The notes below the pieces were generated by a model. The model was not told the DNA's origin. It searched no databases and saw only the letters and a list, made by a program, of their open reading frames with translations. Both the position numbers and the translations under genes were made by a program. Source: Thozetella sp. PMI_491 (lineage: Eukaryota > Ascomycota > Sordariomycetes > Chaetosphaeriales > Chaetosphaeriaceae). From it: 64,000 nucleotides of DNA. This document shows positions 33,328-44,472 of this stretch, in pieces. Position 1 is the stretch's first letter. Every line of letters starts with the position of its first letter. The stretch spans positions 186,001 through 250,000 of the forward strand of contig MU270063.1 of the NCBI GenBank assembly GCA_021432635.1, written 5' to 3'.

Positions 33328-33682
33328 CGAGGCAAAAGAGTAATCTCCAATGAGTAGACAGTTGTCAGCAGCCAGATCTAAAACGACCGAAGCTATCGAG
33401 GAGAGGAAGGATGGGGAGGGGCTCGTAGCAGAGGCAGCCGACAACCCTGTCCAGAGCCTCGTCAGTCTGTTTGGGGGCGGAGCAATGACACCGAGAGTAC
33501 GGAGTACCCTGCATGGGCATTATGCAGCCTGCCATCCGTTATCACAGCTGACAAATTTCTGCCTAGCCAGATGTGTCGCGATTGGCTACGAAGTAACCAG
33601 GGTTGATCTGCGGCGCTCCCTCATTTTCAATATGGTGCCCGCGGGCTAGAACTGGTAGCCGCCAACCTTCAACACCCAACAC
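33328..33682. other. Divergent promoter, AAA+ ATPase / DUF7708-type gene
   Basis: This 355-base interval lies between two oppositely oriented genes. A frame on the + strand (33350-33649) has no recognisable content. I see no distinct element. Confidence 0.5.
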
Positions 33683-35881
33683 ATGGAGAGCGATGATAGA
33701 GCGACATTTTTGCTCAACAGAGCCCGGCATCCCCGGAACGAGGCCGCAGTATTCATGGAAACCCGGGTACTTGTGGCAGACCAGCCAGCGCCGGTCTACA
33801 TAGAAGCGCTAAACAGATTTGCTCCTCCTCAAGAGGCCCGCCAACAGGAAGAGATCAGGCAAGTAGCTTCCAGTCCAACATAGGGACTCCAACGATGCGG
33901 CTATCAATCGCTGATTCGCCTCCAGAGATGAGTTATGGAAGCAAGCCAATGACGAAAAAGAAAAGCTCTTCGCCTTGATGGAGCAGGTGCGAACCAAGCT
34001 GGCCAAGCAGGACTCAACGAACGTGCAGGCCATCAAACATGACCTACGCAAGTGCACATGGGATCAGGTACTACAGGATGTACAGGGACTCACGTCGCGG
34101 TGGGCATCGACAACGAAAAAGTCCTCAAAAATGATGAAGTGCCTCGGGATGTTAAAGGAAAATTCAGAGGTGTTCGAGAGCTGGCTCGATTTGCTTCCGA
34201 ATGGAGACTATGGCTCGAGGTGAGATTCAGCCCTTCTCCCCGCCCTCTGTAGTTACCATATATTTGCTTACCGTACTACCGGCAGTATATGTGGAGTGTT
34301 CACTCTTGTTCTAGGAGTAAGATCACCAACGCTTCCGGAGTAGTCCACTCGCCGTAGCTGATGAGTGGTTTTAGGCTGTCGGCCAATATGCAAAAGTGGA
34401 AGAGGCGATATTTGATGCCTTGGCAGGAATTCCTGAGATAATCGACGGTGCGCGGCGATACATTGAGATCTACCAGCGACTACGAGATCATCTATTGGAG
34501 AGAAAGACATTTGATCTCTATCTCTCCATCCTCAAAGCCCTGACGCATGTCATGCGCTTCTTGGCTGATAGCACTTTTCGTAAGGATTCACTGCTGTACA
34601 CAGAGTGCTTGGACACTGACCACAGTGCTGGAGGATAGGGAAGGTTTACGAGCCAATGCTCAAGCAGGGCTCGTATAAAAGCGATTTGCTGGCCAGCCTT
34701 GCAGATATCAAGCTGCAGGCAGAGAGAATAAAAGAAGAGGCAAACCAGTGCATGCAGCGGCGTCTGATGGAGATGGATCAGTCGATCAACACTCAAAGCT
34801 CTATTCTCCTTGACACAAACCGCAGTTCTTCCCAATCTCTTCGCATCCTACAGAGCATGTTCCAGCTCCTTCTCAGTACTCCAGAGTTGCGCAACTCTCA
34901 TACAGGTGAAGGTGAATATAACTTGGAGTATGCCCCTTTCCTGTTGCTCTAACGGTATGCTTAGAGTCAGAACAAGGAAAACTGGGTGGTTCCAGGAAGC
35001 GCAGGAAGGCAATACAACCTCCGCGCAGGGATACCCAGAGTAAGTATTTCCCGGTTCCTCTGTCCGAGAGGCTGTCGTGAAATGAATCTAACAATATAGA
35101 TATCGAAAAGGCAGCTCAACTTGTGAATATGTTGCGCTTTGATCCCGAAGCAACAGCAAGAGATATCGAGATATGCCTGCGCCTCGGCGAGGCGATGGAT
35201 GACCCATCCAAAGCCAGAGCTACAGCCTTCATCCGACATCCGAATTTCAAGACCTACATGACGGAAGACTCGTCCTCAGGATCGCTTCTTGTCAACGGCA
35301 ACGAAGATCTTTCCACGGCAGAGGGGCCGTCGCCACTCAGCCTCGTAGCAGCTAGGCTGGCGCGCATCTGCGAGGAGACCGAGAACGGGCTCGCGCTCAA
35401 GTACTTCTGCGGCGAGCATCGGCCGTATACAGGGGATCCCCTCGCATCTTCGCCCACGGGCATGGTGGCAAGCCTCCTAGGCCAGCTCGCCAGCCACATG
35501 CTAGACAAAGGCATCAACACAGACCTGTCGTTCCTGAGCATAGCGGACTGGGCAAGCATCAAGAAACTCAAGATGTCAACCCTTTTTCTCGTCCTCCAAG
35601 GGCTCATACTTCAACTGCCGAGAAAAAGCTTGCTGCTTTGTATCATCGATGAGGCAGCCTTATACGACACGGGCCTCCTACGAGGTGAAACAGACGGCGT
35701 GTTCAAAAGGCTAACTCATCTTGTAGACGAACAGCAGCAAGTTGTGTTCAAGCTCGTGGTGACTTGCCGGGGGCGAGCCCTGAATATTGGTCAATACTTT
35801 GCTGGGCATACGCTGGAGATGGATGAAACTGCCGAGGTGGATGACTCGTCGACGTGGCAGATTGCGAACATTTCAATCTAG
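33683..35881 (+). CDS. DUF7708-type NLR-associated fungal protein
   Basis: This 609-residue protein has seven exons: 33683-33858, 33926-34219, 34286-34316, 34375-34579, 34639-34905, 34965-35039 and 35100-35881. The N-terminal region contains the pattern seen in fungal DUF7708 proteins: EVFESWLDLLPNGDYGS, then SICGVFTLVLGAVGQYAKVE, then EAIFDALAGIPEIIDGARRY. The C-terminal region has ALKYFCGEHRPYTGDP, GMVASLLGQL and LCIIDEAALYDT, which recur in uncharacterised fungal NLR-like proteins. No Walker A motif is visible. A mini-exon of 31 nt encodes the SICGVFTLVL stretch, and the first intron needs a GC donor (AG|GCAAGT). Role unknown; relatives are often linked to non-self recognition, which is inference here. 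Confidence 0.7.
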
Positions 35882-36233
35882 GGTAGTATATGGAGGTGTG
35901 ATCCCTAGTTGGCATCTTAATAGTGAGGCCACGTCTTGTGTAGAGTTCCAACTATAGCGGGGTCCATCTCGCAGAGCTACTTCTCCTTGCGGGACTAGCA
36001 ATTTGAGTAGTCTCATCAGTCGTCAGGCGTGACCCCGCTATTGAAGTCGGGTATGTCAGACTCAATGTAGTCGACCCTAGACGTGATACCCAGCGCTCAG
36101 CAGAACGAGAGCGATCTGCATGGTGACGCTCGTATTGGTAGCATCGAGCTGCTGACCGTTTGTTTTCCGCCGTCTTCTACCCACCATGGAGTTGAATATG
36201 TGTTTCGAGCTTCTCCTGGGATAGCTGGTGGCG
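35882..36233. other. Intergenic, convergent 3' ends
   Basis: This 352-base interval between convergent genes shows no gene or RNA. Confidence 0.5.
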
Positions 36234-36731
36234 CTACTTGCCCCGGCTCAAAAGATGATTAACAACTAGACTCGCCGCTGTGGCCTCTGCAACGTGCCGC
36301 TTTGGCTTTTCCGCCGGGTCCTTGTCAACAGCGGCATCCAAGGCCGCTGCGCCCAGTGCCGCACTGACTACTCGAACTCCTTTCTTCCCAGCCCAGGGCC
36401 CGGGGTCCTTCCGAACTTTGATCGCCTCGACGGCTCCAGCCGTTACTGCCGCGGCTAGTGCCTGCGATGTCTTGCTTTTGGTGCCAATCCCGACGCTGCT
36501 CCGCCCATCGTCGTGGTAGCTACGGCTGCGGCTGGGGCTACGACGCGAACGGCCGCCGTTGTCTCGGGATCTGCGCGTGTCGTATCGATCAACATACTCT
36601 TCTTCGGATCGACGTCTTCGGCGGTCGTGATCTCTGCTGTGATGCGTCTCTGATGGGTATCTCCGGCGGAGATAAGGTCTCGTCAGGTCATTGTCTCGGT
36701 GGTAGTGGCGTTGGTGTTGTGATGAAGGCAT
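36234..36731 (-). CDS. SR/RD-rich conserved fungal protein
   Basis: This single-exon frame encodes 165 residues. The first half is extremely rich in Arg, Ser, Asp and His (RDHDRRRRRSEEEYVDRYD, RSRRSPSRSRSYHDDGR), like RS-domain proteins. The second half has a conserved Gly/Ala-rich segment, AAAVTAGAVEAIKVRKDPGP, followed by WAGKKGVRVVSAALGAAALD, DKDPAEKPKRHVAEA and a terminal VNHLLSRGK. The AGAxEAxxxRKxPGxWAGxKGxR pattern recurs in many uncharacterised ascomycete proteins (some annotated DUF3824). Function is unknown. No signal peptide is present; basic and serine-rich composition would suit a nuclear protein. It is convergent with the preceding gene. Confidence 0.75.
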   Translation of the reverse strand: MPSSQHQRHYHRDNDLTRPYLRRRYPSETHHSRDHDRRRRRSEEEYVDRYDTRRSRDNGGRSRRSPSRSRSYHDDGRSSVGIGTKSKTSQALAAAVTAGAVEAIKVRKDPGPWAGKKGVRVVSAALGAAALDAAVDKDPAEKPKRHVAEATAASLVVNHLLSRGK

Positions 36732-37507
36732 AATCTGCGAACGAGGCTAATTGGACAGTTGAGGTTTGGGCCCGTGAACAGACTGTGGTCAAGTAGAGGA
36801 GACGAAATAATTCGAATGGCCGCTTAGGCGGCATGGCTGTCGTATTTAATAAACGAGTCAAATCTCGCTCTCTGGTATGCATTATCCCCATTGCGTCATG
36901 CGGCTTACCATCTGCCTCTGGCATGGTATTGACGCTGGGCGAAGCCAGCAATGAGGCAACAAAATTGGAGTCGCTGCCGCCTGGTTTGCCACGACAAGCC
37001 CTTCATGTATGGCGACCATTGCCTACGATTGGCGGACGACAGTGCACTGGTCTGTATCTGTACCGCATCGTCCGATCGGCGCCGGTTATGGGGTGGGGCT
37101 GATGGCGAACGGAGCCGGTTAGTGGGTCGCTCCGACTCGCGCTACACTTCCAACCGACACCAGCCCGCAAAGGTGAAATCATCCAACCGGGAAGTGTGGC
37201 TTATCTTCTCGGCAAGGTTCCAATGAAACATCACAGAAGCGCTGGCTCGCCGAAAATTTCCTTGCACCTATCTTGAAGCCCAGTCTTTGCGCAAGAAAAC
37301 TAGGCGTCACTAGGGCGGTACGCGCATGGCCGAGAACGCTACTTCGTCTCCAACTACTTGAGTCCGAGTTGAGGGAGAACGTATTTGGTGAGATATACAC
37401 ATATCTAGAGTGCCGATTCCCAAACGAGACCCGGCGACTATCTCAAAGTGAGTTCTACGCCGCATCAGCCGCCTCCATAGGGTTGAGTAGCATGACCAAA
37501 CTGCCTT
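36732..37507. other. Intergenic region
   Basis: Nothing is supported in 776 bases. A + strand frame from 37273 (MKPSLCARKLGV...) overlaps the 3' end of the FAD monooxygenase on the other strand and matches nothing I know. Confidence 0.45.
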
Positions 37508-38786
37508 CTACGGCCCGGGGTTACCCCCTTTCGCCTGCATATCCGACACAAACTGCATTACTTCACGCTCATACAAGTCAAGATCTAGCTCCCGCGCGAA
37601 CACTCGCGGTAGCAAAGTGGCGTGCAGTGCCGCCTGGCTCGTTGAGGCGCCGGTATGCGGCCGGAAGCCTGCAAGGCAGTCTCCCACCAGGACCCCTTTC
37701 CCGCCAAGCACCCATGTCTTCTTGTCCCCCAGAGGCGGAAGATCCGTCACAGCCTGTACAAGCGGTACGACCGTCTTAGCAACGAGCTCGCGGAACTGCC
37801 AGGGCAATTGCTGCTCGGCACGCTGCTTCTGGCGCTCCCAAATCTTCGGGGCGATGCTTCCGGATGGAAGAAACCAAGGGTGCCGCGTACCATGCTGGTC
37901 CGTCATAATTGTTCTGTAATCCCTCGACCCACCCATAACGTTTGTGTACCAGGCCCAGTTGACTATGCGCTTCCCTGGTGCCAGGTTCCCATGTATCCCG
38001 GGCGCGACGTAGGCAATTAGCTGCTCGCCTTCGGTGTGGAACGACGCAAACTTCTCTACGAATGCCTCTTGGGCATCAGGGGAGAGATCCATCTCGGGCA
38101 CCATGCCGTGGAAGGCGATGTAGCCAGCATAAGTCTGCTCGGGCGACCCACTGCACAGCGCCTTGCGCATCGACGAGGACTGGCCGTCGGCTATGACTAC
38201 GAAATCTGCCTGTGTCGTGTGGATGGTCTCCGCATCCACACCCTGTAGGGTGTTCTTGTATGAAACCTTGATTCTGACTCCGTCGAGATCGAGGGAAGTG
38301 ACCAAGCTTCCGTGCTCATAGCTTGCCGCGCCCTCGCTGTCGAGAACCGGGATGTCTCGCTGGATATAGCTAGACTCCAGGCTATCGAAATTGGCGCGGC
38401 AGATATGGTAGAGCAAATCCCAGCTTGTCATTTGCTGCCGAAAGCCTTCCTGATGGATCAAGGCTCCCTCCTTGTCCAAGTATAGTCGCACGTGGCTATC
38501 TGCGGCGGCCGGTGTTTGAGTCTTGTCGTATAGCCGCAAGAACTCGCGCACCTCGCTACCCAGGACAACCCCCGCACCTTGGTCGTCGAGCAATGGAGTA
38601 GGCGACTGCTCAAGGATGCGAACGTTGTGTCCCAGGCGGCGCAGCGAGATAGAGGTCATCAGCCCAGCGAGGGAGCCGCCGACCTAGATACCACGTAAGC
38701 GTCCTCAACAATACTCACGCAGAGATGGGACGATGAGTGTTCATGCGTACCGTGATAATGTCTAGCGGCCGTGACGAAAACGCCAT
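37508..38786 (-). CDS. FAD-dependent monooxygenase (PHBH-fold hydroxylase)
   Basis: This 403-residue flavoprotein has exons 38786-38751 and 38683-37508. The tiny first exon (12 codons, MAFSSRPLDIIT) supplies the first beta strand. The intron 38684-38750 (GTACGC donor, TATCTAG acceptor) joins it to VGGSLAGLMTSISLRRLGHN, restoring the GxGxxG-type FAD fingerprint (here VGGSLAG). Further motifs are the DG motif in DFVVIADGQSSSMRKA and the GD motif in GVLVGDCLAGFRPHTGASTS. The second motif resembles 2,6-dihydroxypyridine 3-monooxygenase and salicylate-hydroxylase-type enzymes, which hydroxylate aromatic rings with NAD(P)H and O2. Length is normal. The substrate is unknown, and it has no obvious pathway neighbours. 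Confidence 0.9.
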
Positions 38787-41700
38787 TCTGCGATCTCGAC
38801 TCGGCACCTGCACCACGAGTTACTTCTTTGCATGGAAGCCCGGTGAAAGCCGCGCGGGTCGATGGTTTCAATCGTATTTGTCTTTTACGTCATAGTGCCG
38901 TAGTTCTGAGGTTGTGATGCGCCGATAGGGTGCACATCACAGGTTCTATGCTGTGCAGGCGATCATTTCCAACTCGAGGCTCTGGGCACCATGGGAGCCC
39001 AAATAGACTGCTCGCCGTCCATTCCAGAGCCGATAGCAACGTTGCGCCGTAAGTAATGGCAGATTTTGGTCGGGCAGTTGCCGCAAACACGGCGGCAAGA
39101 AGGGGACAAATGCGACCGCTGAAATGCCGACATTGTGACAATTCCGTCCACGCCTTGTGGCTGCACAAGCATACGATAACGCACGCGACAGCCCCTATTC
39201 ATTTGTTAGCGTGAGGATTTAAAAGGCCGATACCCAGCGATGAAGCCGAAAGGGCCGGTACCGAGCCAACTGGGCTATTCACTGGCTTTCGGCCCTTCAA
39301 ACTTGGCGGGCTTCAGTCTCGTACCGAGCTAACAAGCACCCAGGGGATGGATTGTACACACCCGGAGCCCAGACACTAGATCTTAACAGACTCTGAGACA
39401 TCCGGGCTGGGCGTTCTAGGCTTAATGTGGACAAAATCTCACTTTCAATCAACTGCCGAAAAGCTCTTTTCGTGAAACCTTGGGTCGTGTTACCCAGAAC
39501 TACCTAGTTCAGTTCGTCTAAGCGCAGCTCTGCGGCGCTGTGACTCCTAATTCCTGGACTCAAGCCACTTCTCGTTTAAAGAGGTCGTGGAAAGTACTTT
39601 CACTGCCCAAATTGGCAGATAATGCCCCTTCCTTACATCGGTATTTTTTCTTTTACTAAAAAAAAAGTTTCCTTCACTCTTCTTGTACTCTCTAGGTGTG
39701 TAGATGTGCCCAGATTTGCCATGATTCGGCATTGGTTCCTGAAATTTATTCAATTTATGGGTCTCAAGAACCCATGGACGCATAAGTTTGGTATAGCACA
39801 TCAGCTCAGGATTGGTCTCTGAATCGAGACTCAACTTTACGCTGAGAACCTATCAATGCGTTGTCTCTCATTGGTCTCCTTTCCTCAGCCAAGGCCGTGG
39901 CGGAAGCCGGCCACATTCGCGGAGATGCCGCGAGGCCCCTGCCAGCCCGGGAGCTTTCTCGGCGCTCGTCGATGGCCGTTTCATGCATGGCCGTGAAGGG
40001 CTGCCGTGTGTCACAAAGGCTAGAACGCGTTGAACACCAGGAAACCGCGCCAGAATAACGCAGATCTGGGATGACAAGGTGACCTTCGTGATAGAGCATC
40101 ACTTCGGTGCCGTTGTCGAAGCCGATGGTGTAGAGCTTGTAACGCCACGCCGCGCGCACGAGCAAATAGGGCTGAAGAAATCCTGGCGAGTTCGGCGATC
40201 AAGTCATTTGATATTAGTCTACCTGGACTTATCTCCCTATGGACTGCTACGACAACCCTGGCTGGTGGCCTTTAGTTTGATACGGGAAGCGGGCCGCCTC
40301 CTTAAACCACCCACCATCAGGACGTCGCGTCGCCGCGCCGCCACGACTAGCTCGCCCGAAAAGTACAAGGCGCCAAACACTAGAAGAAGAATAAAACCGC
40401 AATAGGGACCTGTGCCTCCTATTCGGATGCTCCCTTTCGATATCCCCCGTAGCCTTCGGCTTCGGAGCTGGGGCCGCGCACCGAGGCGCCGAATGCCAGG
40501 GTTCTTGTGCTATTTCAAATGGCAGCATTGGGATGAACCCCAGGTTCAACACACTAGCCTCCGCCCCCCTGCCGTAGCACCTAAGTCTTCAGCCAGGGCC
40601 GCGGTGCAACGCTCATGTCTCTATTTACAGGTGCTGGCGGAATATTCCAGGCGAGCGTAACGGTGCACACGTGGAAACGAGGCAGCCAACCTGGTGGGGG
40701 GCCAGACTGCGAGGTCTGCCGGCTCTCGGACCCTTCGCTGCCCGCACACAGGATTGGTTGACACTTCCAGTCTACCCCAGCCAGCCCCCATAGAGGGTCG
40801 CTCAGCATACTGCTCGGCCGCTACACGAGGAGGACAGGAGGACCGTGGTGTGCTGTTGACCAACGACGGCCCTACGATGCCGCGCCCCTCGGCCAAACCC
40901 TCTCTGCGTCTTTCTCTTCCCCAGGCAGCACGACCGCCCACGGCCGCCCCCCCCATCCCGCTGCACTCCACGGCCCCACTCGGTATTGGCTGTGGAGGCC
41001 GTGGCCCGCCAGCCCGGAGCAATCCTCTCCGTAGGTGGCATCGCCTTGCGGTCGTGCGCAGCCACTCACGCTAGAGAACCGGTTCGGCTTCCGCACCACC
41101 CGCGCCTCGGTGAGGGCAGAGGGCGGGCGATCAGTCTTTTTTTACGAGCGCGCGTCTGGGCCGGCTATGGTCGTGCTCAGACATAGGCGATCGCTTCGTC
41201 ATCTGTCCGCTAGGTGCCCAGGGCATCTCGCGATCCCAGCAAGCGCCGCTAGGGCCCATGACAAATGTCGCCATCTTCTAGGAGCATGGCCGCTGGTTCC
41301 CTCATTACCTCGACTTAAGGTCGTGACCCCTTTCCTTGCTCCCCTGTTCCCCTGGGAAATATGAGCACATTTTGCATGGGTCGGCTGGGCCGCGGAGTTG
41401 CCATCCCTGTCTCTACTGCTGCTGCATCGCGGCTCAGTCTGGGGTTGTCCTGGCCCCCCTACCAACCTTACCCTCGCGGCCCCCAGGGCGCCACGGCGCT
41501 TAATCGTCAATAGATTTCGCCATTGGGGCTCAGCACCCGCTCTTCGCAGCGCGCGCCCCGCCGCCTTCGAAGCGCTTCACGCCCTCCCGAATGCAGTAGC
41601 ATTGTCGAGGTACAGGTGGCCTCTTAGCATCGGTGGTATGCAGCCGGATGTTTGATAGGGTTGCAGCCGCGGGCAATAATGCTACGATGCCATGACGGTG

Positions 41701-42426
41701 GCTTGACTTAGAAACCGATCTGCGCGCTTTCCGCCTTCCCCGTACAATCCAGCCTTCCACCAAGCCTTCTATCACGACCTTGCGGTCCGAGAGCTGCACG
41801 CCGGGGGCTCAAGCACTACGCGCTGCCTGCTGAAAGCGGTCTCGACGGACAACGGCCGACGTGGTCTGCTCGCGGCCGCTCGCTCGCTGCTGAGCTGACG
41901 GTTGCGCTAAGGAGCACACTCCGGCAGGCAATTACGTGGGTATGGTAAGCCAGCATTGTGGAAGGATCGGCTGGCGGCGCTTTACCCATGGCACGAGATC
42001 GGCGACAACCGTGGTTCTGCGACTCACTTCCCGCGATGGCTACGATTCATGCCTGCAGGCTGATGGCACGTTCTGACCCCCAAAGGCGGCGTCAAACCTT
42101 CGGTCCCGAATGCCGTGCCCCCGGACTCTGTAGCTAGGGTATCCCTCCCGCGCATCATGGTAGATCACCGTTGCTACCCTCCCATCCGTGCTGTGGTGGC
42201 GGCCCACGCGCCTGGGAGGAGGTACTAGCCTTGTCGTGAGCATCGATCTCGTCTCTTTTCTCTCCTTCTCCGACTGCATCACCGGGCTCGCCGTCTGTGC
42301 TACGGAGCATCACAGGGACGTACATATTCAAGGCGATGGCCCACCAGGTTCGAGATCCGAGTCAAGTTGTAGGCCGACGCGCTCCCTTCGAACCTCCAGG
42401 CACCTGTCACCTCTCACTGGCCCACC
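38787..42426. other. 3.6-kb region without a supported gene
   Basis: The section to about 39.8 kb has average composition, with a ten-A run near 39657 and a loosely palindromic segment at 39240-39290 (GCCGAAAGGGCC ... GGCTTTCGGCCC). From about 39.9 to 42.3 kb it is GC-rich with overlapping open frames on both strands, the usual by-product of high GC. None has a recognisable motif, and none joins by splicing. No transposase, terminal repeat or RNA gene was found. Confidence 0.5.
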
Positions 42427-43714
42427 ATGTCGTTCACTCCGGATGAGAGCTACTTTACAGGGCCGGCACCTTGGCAGAATCACAAGTCCAGTATACAGGG
42501 AATCACAATCGCAGCCTTGGTATGTCCAGGCGCTCGCCAGCATTTGACTATGTGCTTAACTGATAGTTCCTGTCTAGATACTATCTGGCCTCTGCGTACT
42601 GGCGAGACTGTACACCCGCATCAGGATAGTGCGAGCCCCAGGATGGGATGATGCTCTGGTCGGAGCCTACCTCGTATGTTTCCGGTCGCTTTAACATCAG
42701 ATGAACTTCCCCTCGTTGACAGGTGTCAAAGCTCCTCACCACTGCCTCATGCATTGCGGTTTGCTTGGCACCGGATTACGGTCTTGGTAGTCACTTGGCT
42801 CTTCTCAGCGTCGATAATGTACAAGGGTTCCTGGTGGTATGGCCGACACACCCACACCCACTTCAACGGGGCTCTCAGCTGACCACACATAGCTCTTCTA
42901 CATCGCCAACGCTACTTACATTTCATCGACTACCTTCGTCAAGCTCTCTTTACTTTGCCAGTATCTGAGAATATACGAACGAGGCACCGCGATCCGCCTC
43001 TCGTGCGTCTTCCTCATCGTTACAATCGGCCTCTGGGGTGCTGCCTTCTCCTTCATGGCCTGGGTTCCCTGCTTTCCCGTTAGCGCATACTGGGATGTCT
43101 CGCCGGACCGGCCCCCGTCGGGCAGCTGTTATGGCTTCGGGCTCACGCTTGAGCGCACGACATTTGTGGCCCACACCTCATTGAATATGGTGTTCGACAT
43201 CCTCGTCCTCGCCATCCCGATCCCGCTCTACTTTGACAGGTCGCTCCCGTCCAAGACGCGCATGGGTATGCTCGTGCTGCTCATGCTTGGGTGCCTGGTT
43301 AATGTCTTCGCTGCGTGGCGCCTCGGCATCCTCATCCGCTCTGAGGGCGAAGTGCTTGAGATACTCGACGCTACGTGGTACGCGCCCGTTACGATGCTGC
43401 TCTCCATCGCCGAGGTCACGCTAGCAAGCATCTGCGCCAGTATCCCCATCTTCTGGCCGGTGCTCAGCAGCTCATTCGGTGCTATCTTCGTGACCAAGGA
43501 AGTCGAGGTGACGACCGACGATCGCTATGCCTACGGAAGCCGGCCCGATAGCGAGACGGAACTGACGCTTCATCCATCGCACAAAACGCAGTATGATGAT
43601 GCTTTCATCATGGCCCAAGTTGATCCGCTACGATACGGACCAGGCACCGGCACGGAAACAATCGTACAGAGCGAGGGCTCCGCAGAAAAGAAGAAGAGGC
43701 ATGGAAGTGTCTGA
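42427..43714 (+). CDS. Rhodopsin-domain integral membrane protein (PTH11-like)
   Basis: This 374-residue protein has exons 42427-42519, 42578-42673, 42723-42836 and 42893-43714; all introns are phase 0. The protein has seven hydrophobic helices. Family landmarks are LARLYTRIRIVRAPGWDDAL after TM1, the DYGLGSH loop, the FYIANATYISSTTFVKLSLL segment, LRIYERGTAIR, and a Cys-containing outer loop (VPCFPVSAYWD, SGSCYG). These match the fungal rhodopsin domain (SAT4/PTH11-like) proteins without a CFEM domain. The cytosolic tail is ~75 residues and ends basic (SAEKKKRHGSV). Such proteins are proposed receptors at the plasma membrane; no ligand can be assigned. Confidence 0.9.
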
Positions 43715-44472
43715 TGTATATATAAATGGGTTTGGCATCGTGTTTACAGCCCCAATTATAGGGCAATGGTATGGCGAATTGGTTTTGGGGATCAATCATG
43801 GGCAAGGCATCGGAAAGAGAATGGAATACTGGACTGGCAGCTATGCCCGGAATCTGGGAGCACATTGGTATCCGCCTCGACTAGCTGGCTGCTCTGTGAT
43901 ACCTGTCGAAATGCAGACAGTCTTGCGCAAATGCTATTGTAATGGCCGACGCCTCCTTTCCTAGCTTCCCCTTACAAGTGATTGTGTCGACCGTTTCTCG
44001 GGAATAGACAGCCAATCGCTCCATCGTGTGTAGTAGCCGTTCAGAGTCGAGAGCGCTATTGGTGGACATGTCATACTATATATCCCGACGGATTATTCGA
44101 TAGAGAAAAAATCCATTCTCGACACTATCGCCTAGCTTTTGTGGTGCAAACTCAGTCCTCGAAGGTTCAGTATCCGACATACACTCGGCACCTACGCCCT
44201 CTCAAGAGGCTAAAAAGGTGCATCCTTCTTCCCACCGGTAATTCGGCAAATAAAGGGGATCCTAACAGACAATGTATGAAGATGTGGCCTTGGAGGCTCA
44301 CAATCCCGCGCGCACGGCTGAGTGTTGTTGGGGGCGCATGAAAACGGCCTTGGTAAGATGCTGTATTTGCACAGTAATATTGGAGGAATAATTATATTAT
44401 GTCACCAGCTGCATTACGGTTCTCCTTAAGAATTTTGGAAAATTAACTAAGTTACAGGATAATTCCTTGAGT
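43715..44472. other. Intergenic, convergent 3' ends
   Basis: These 758 bases lie between the membrane protein and the ATP-grasp-like gene, which point towards each other. No gene is seen. The part near 44380-44460 is AT-rich, as expected for 3' ends. Confidence 0.5.

Noticed and set aside
37273-37779. 168-aa + strand frame
   Set aside because: It overlaps the end of the FAD monooxygenase on the other strand and has no recognisable domain.
39240-39290. Palindromic segment as a MITE terminal repeat
   Set aside because: The complementary arms are short and imperfect; no second terminal repeat or target duplication was found.
40000-42300. Several 80-130-aa frames on both strands
   Set aside because: They overlap each other in GC-rich DNA, lack domains, and do not splice into a longer protein.
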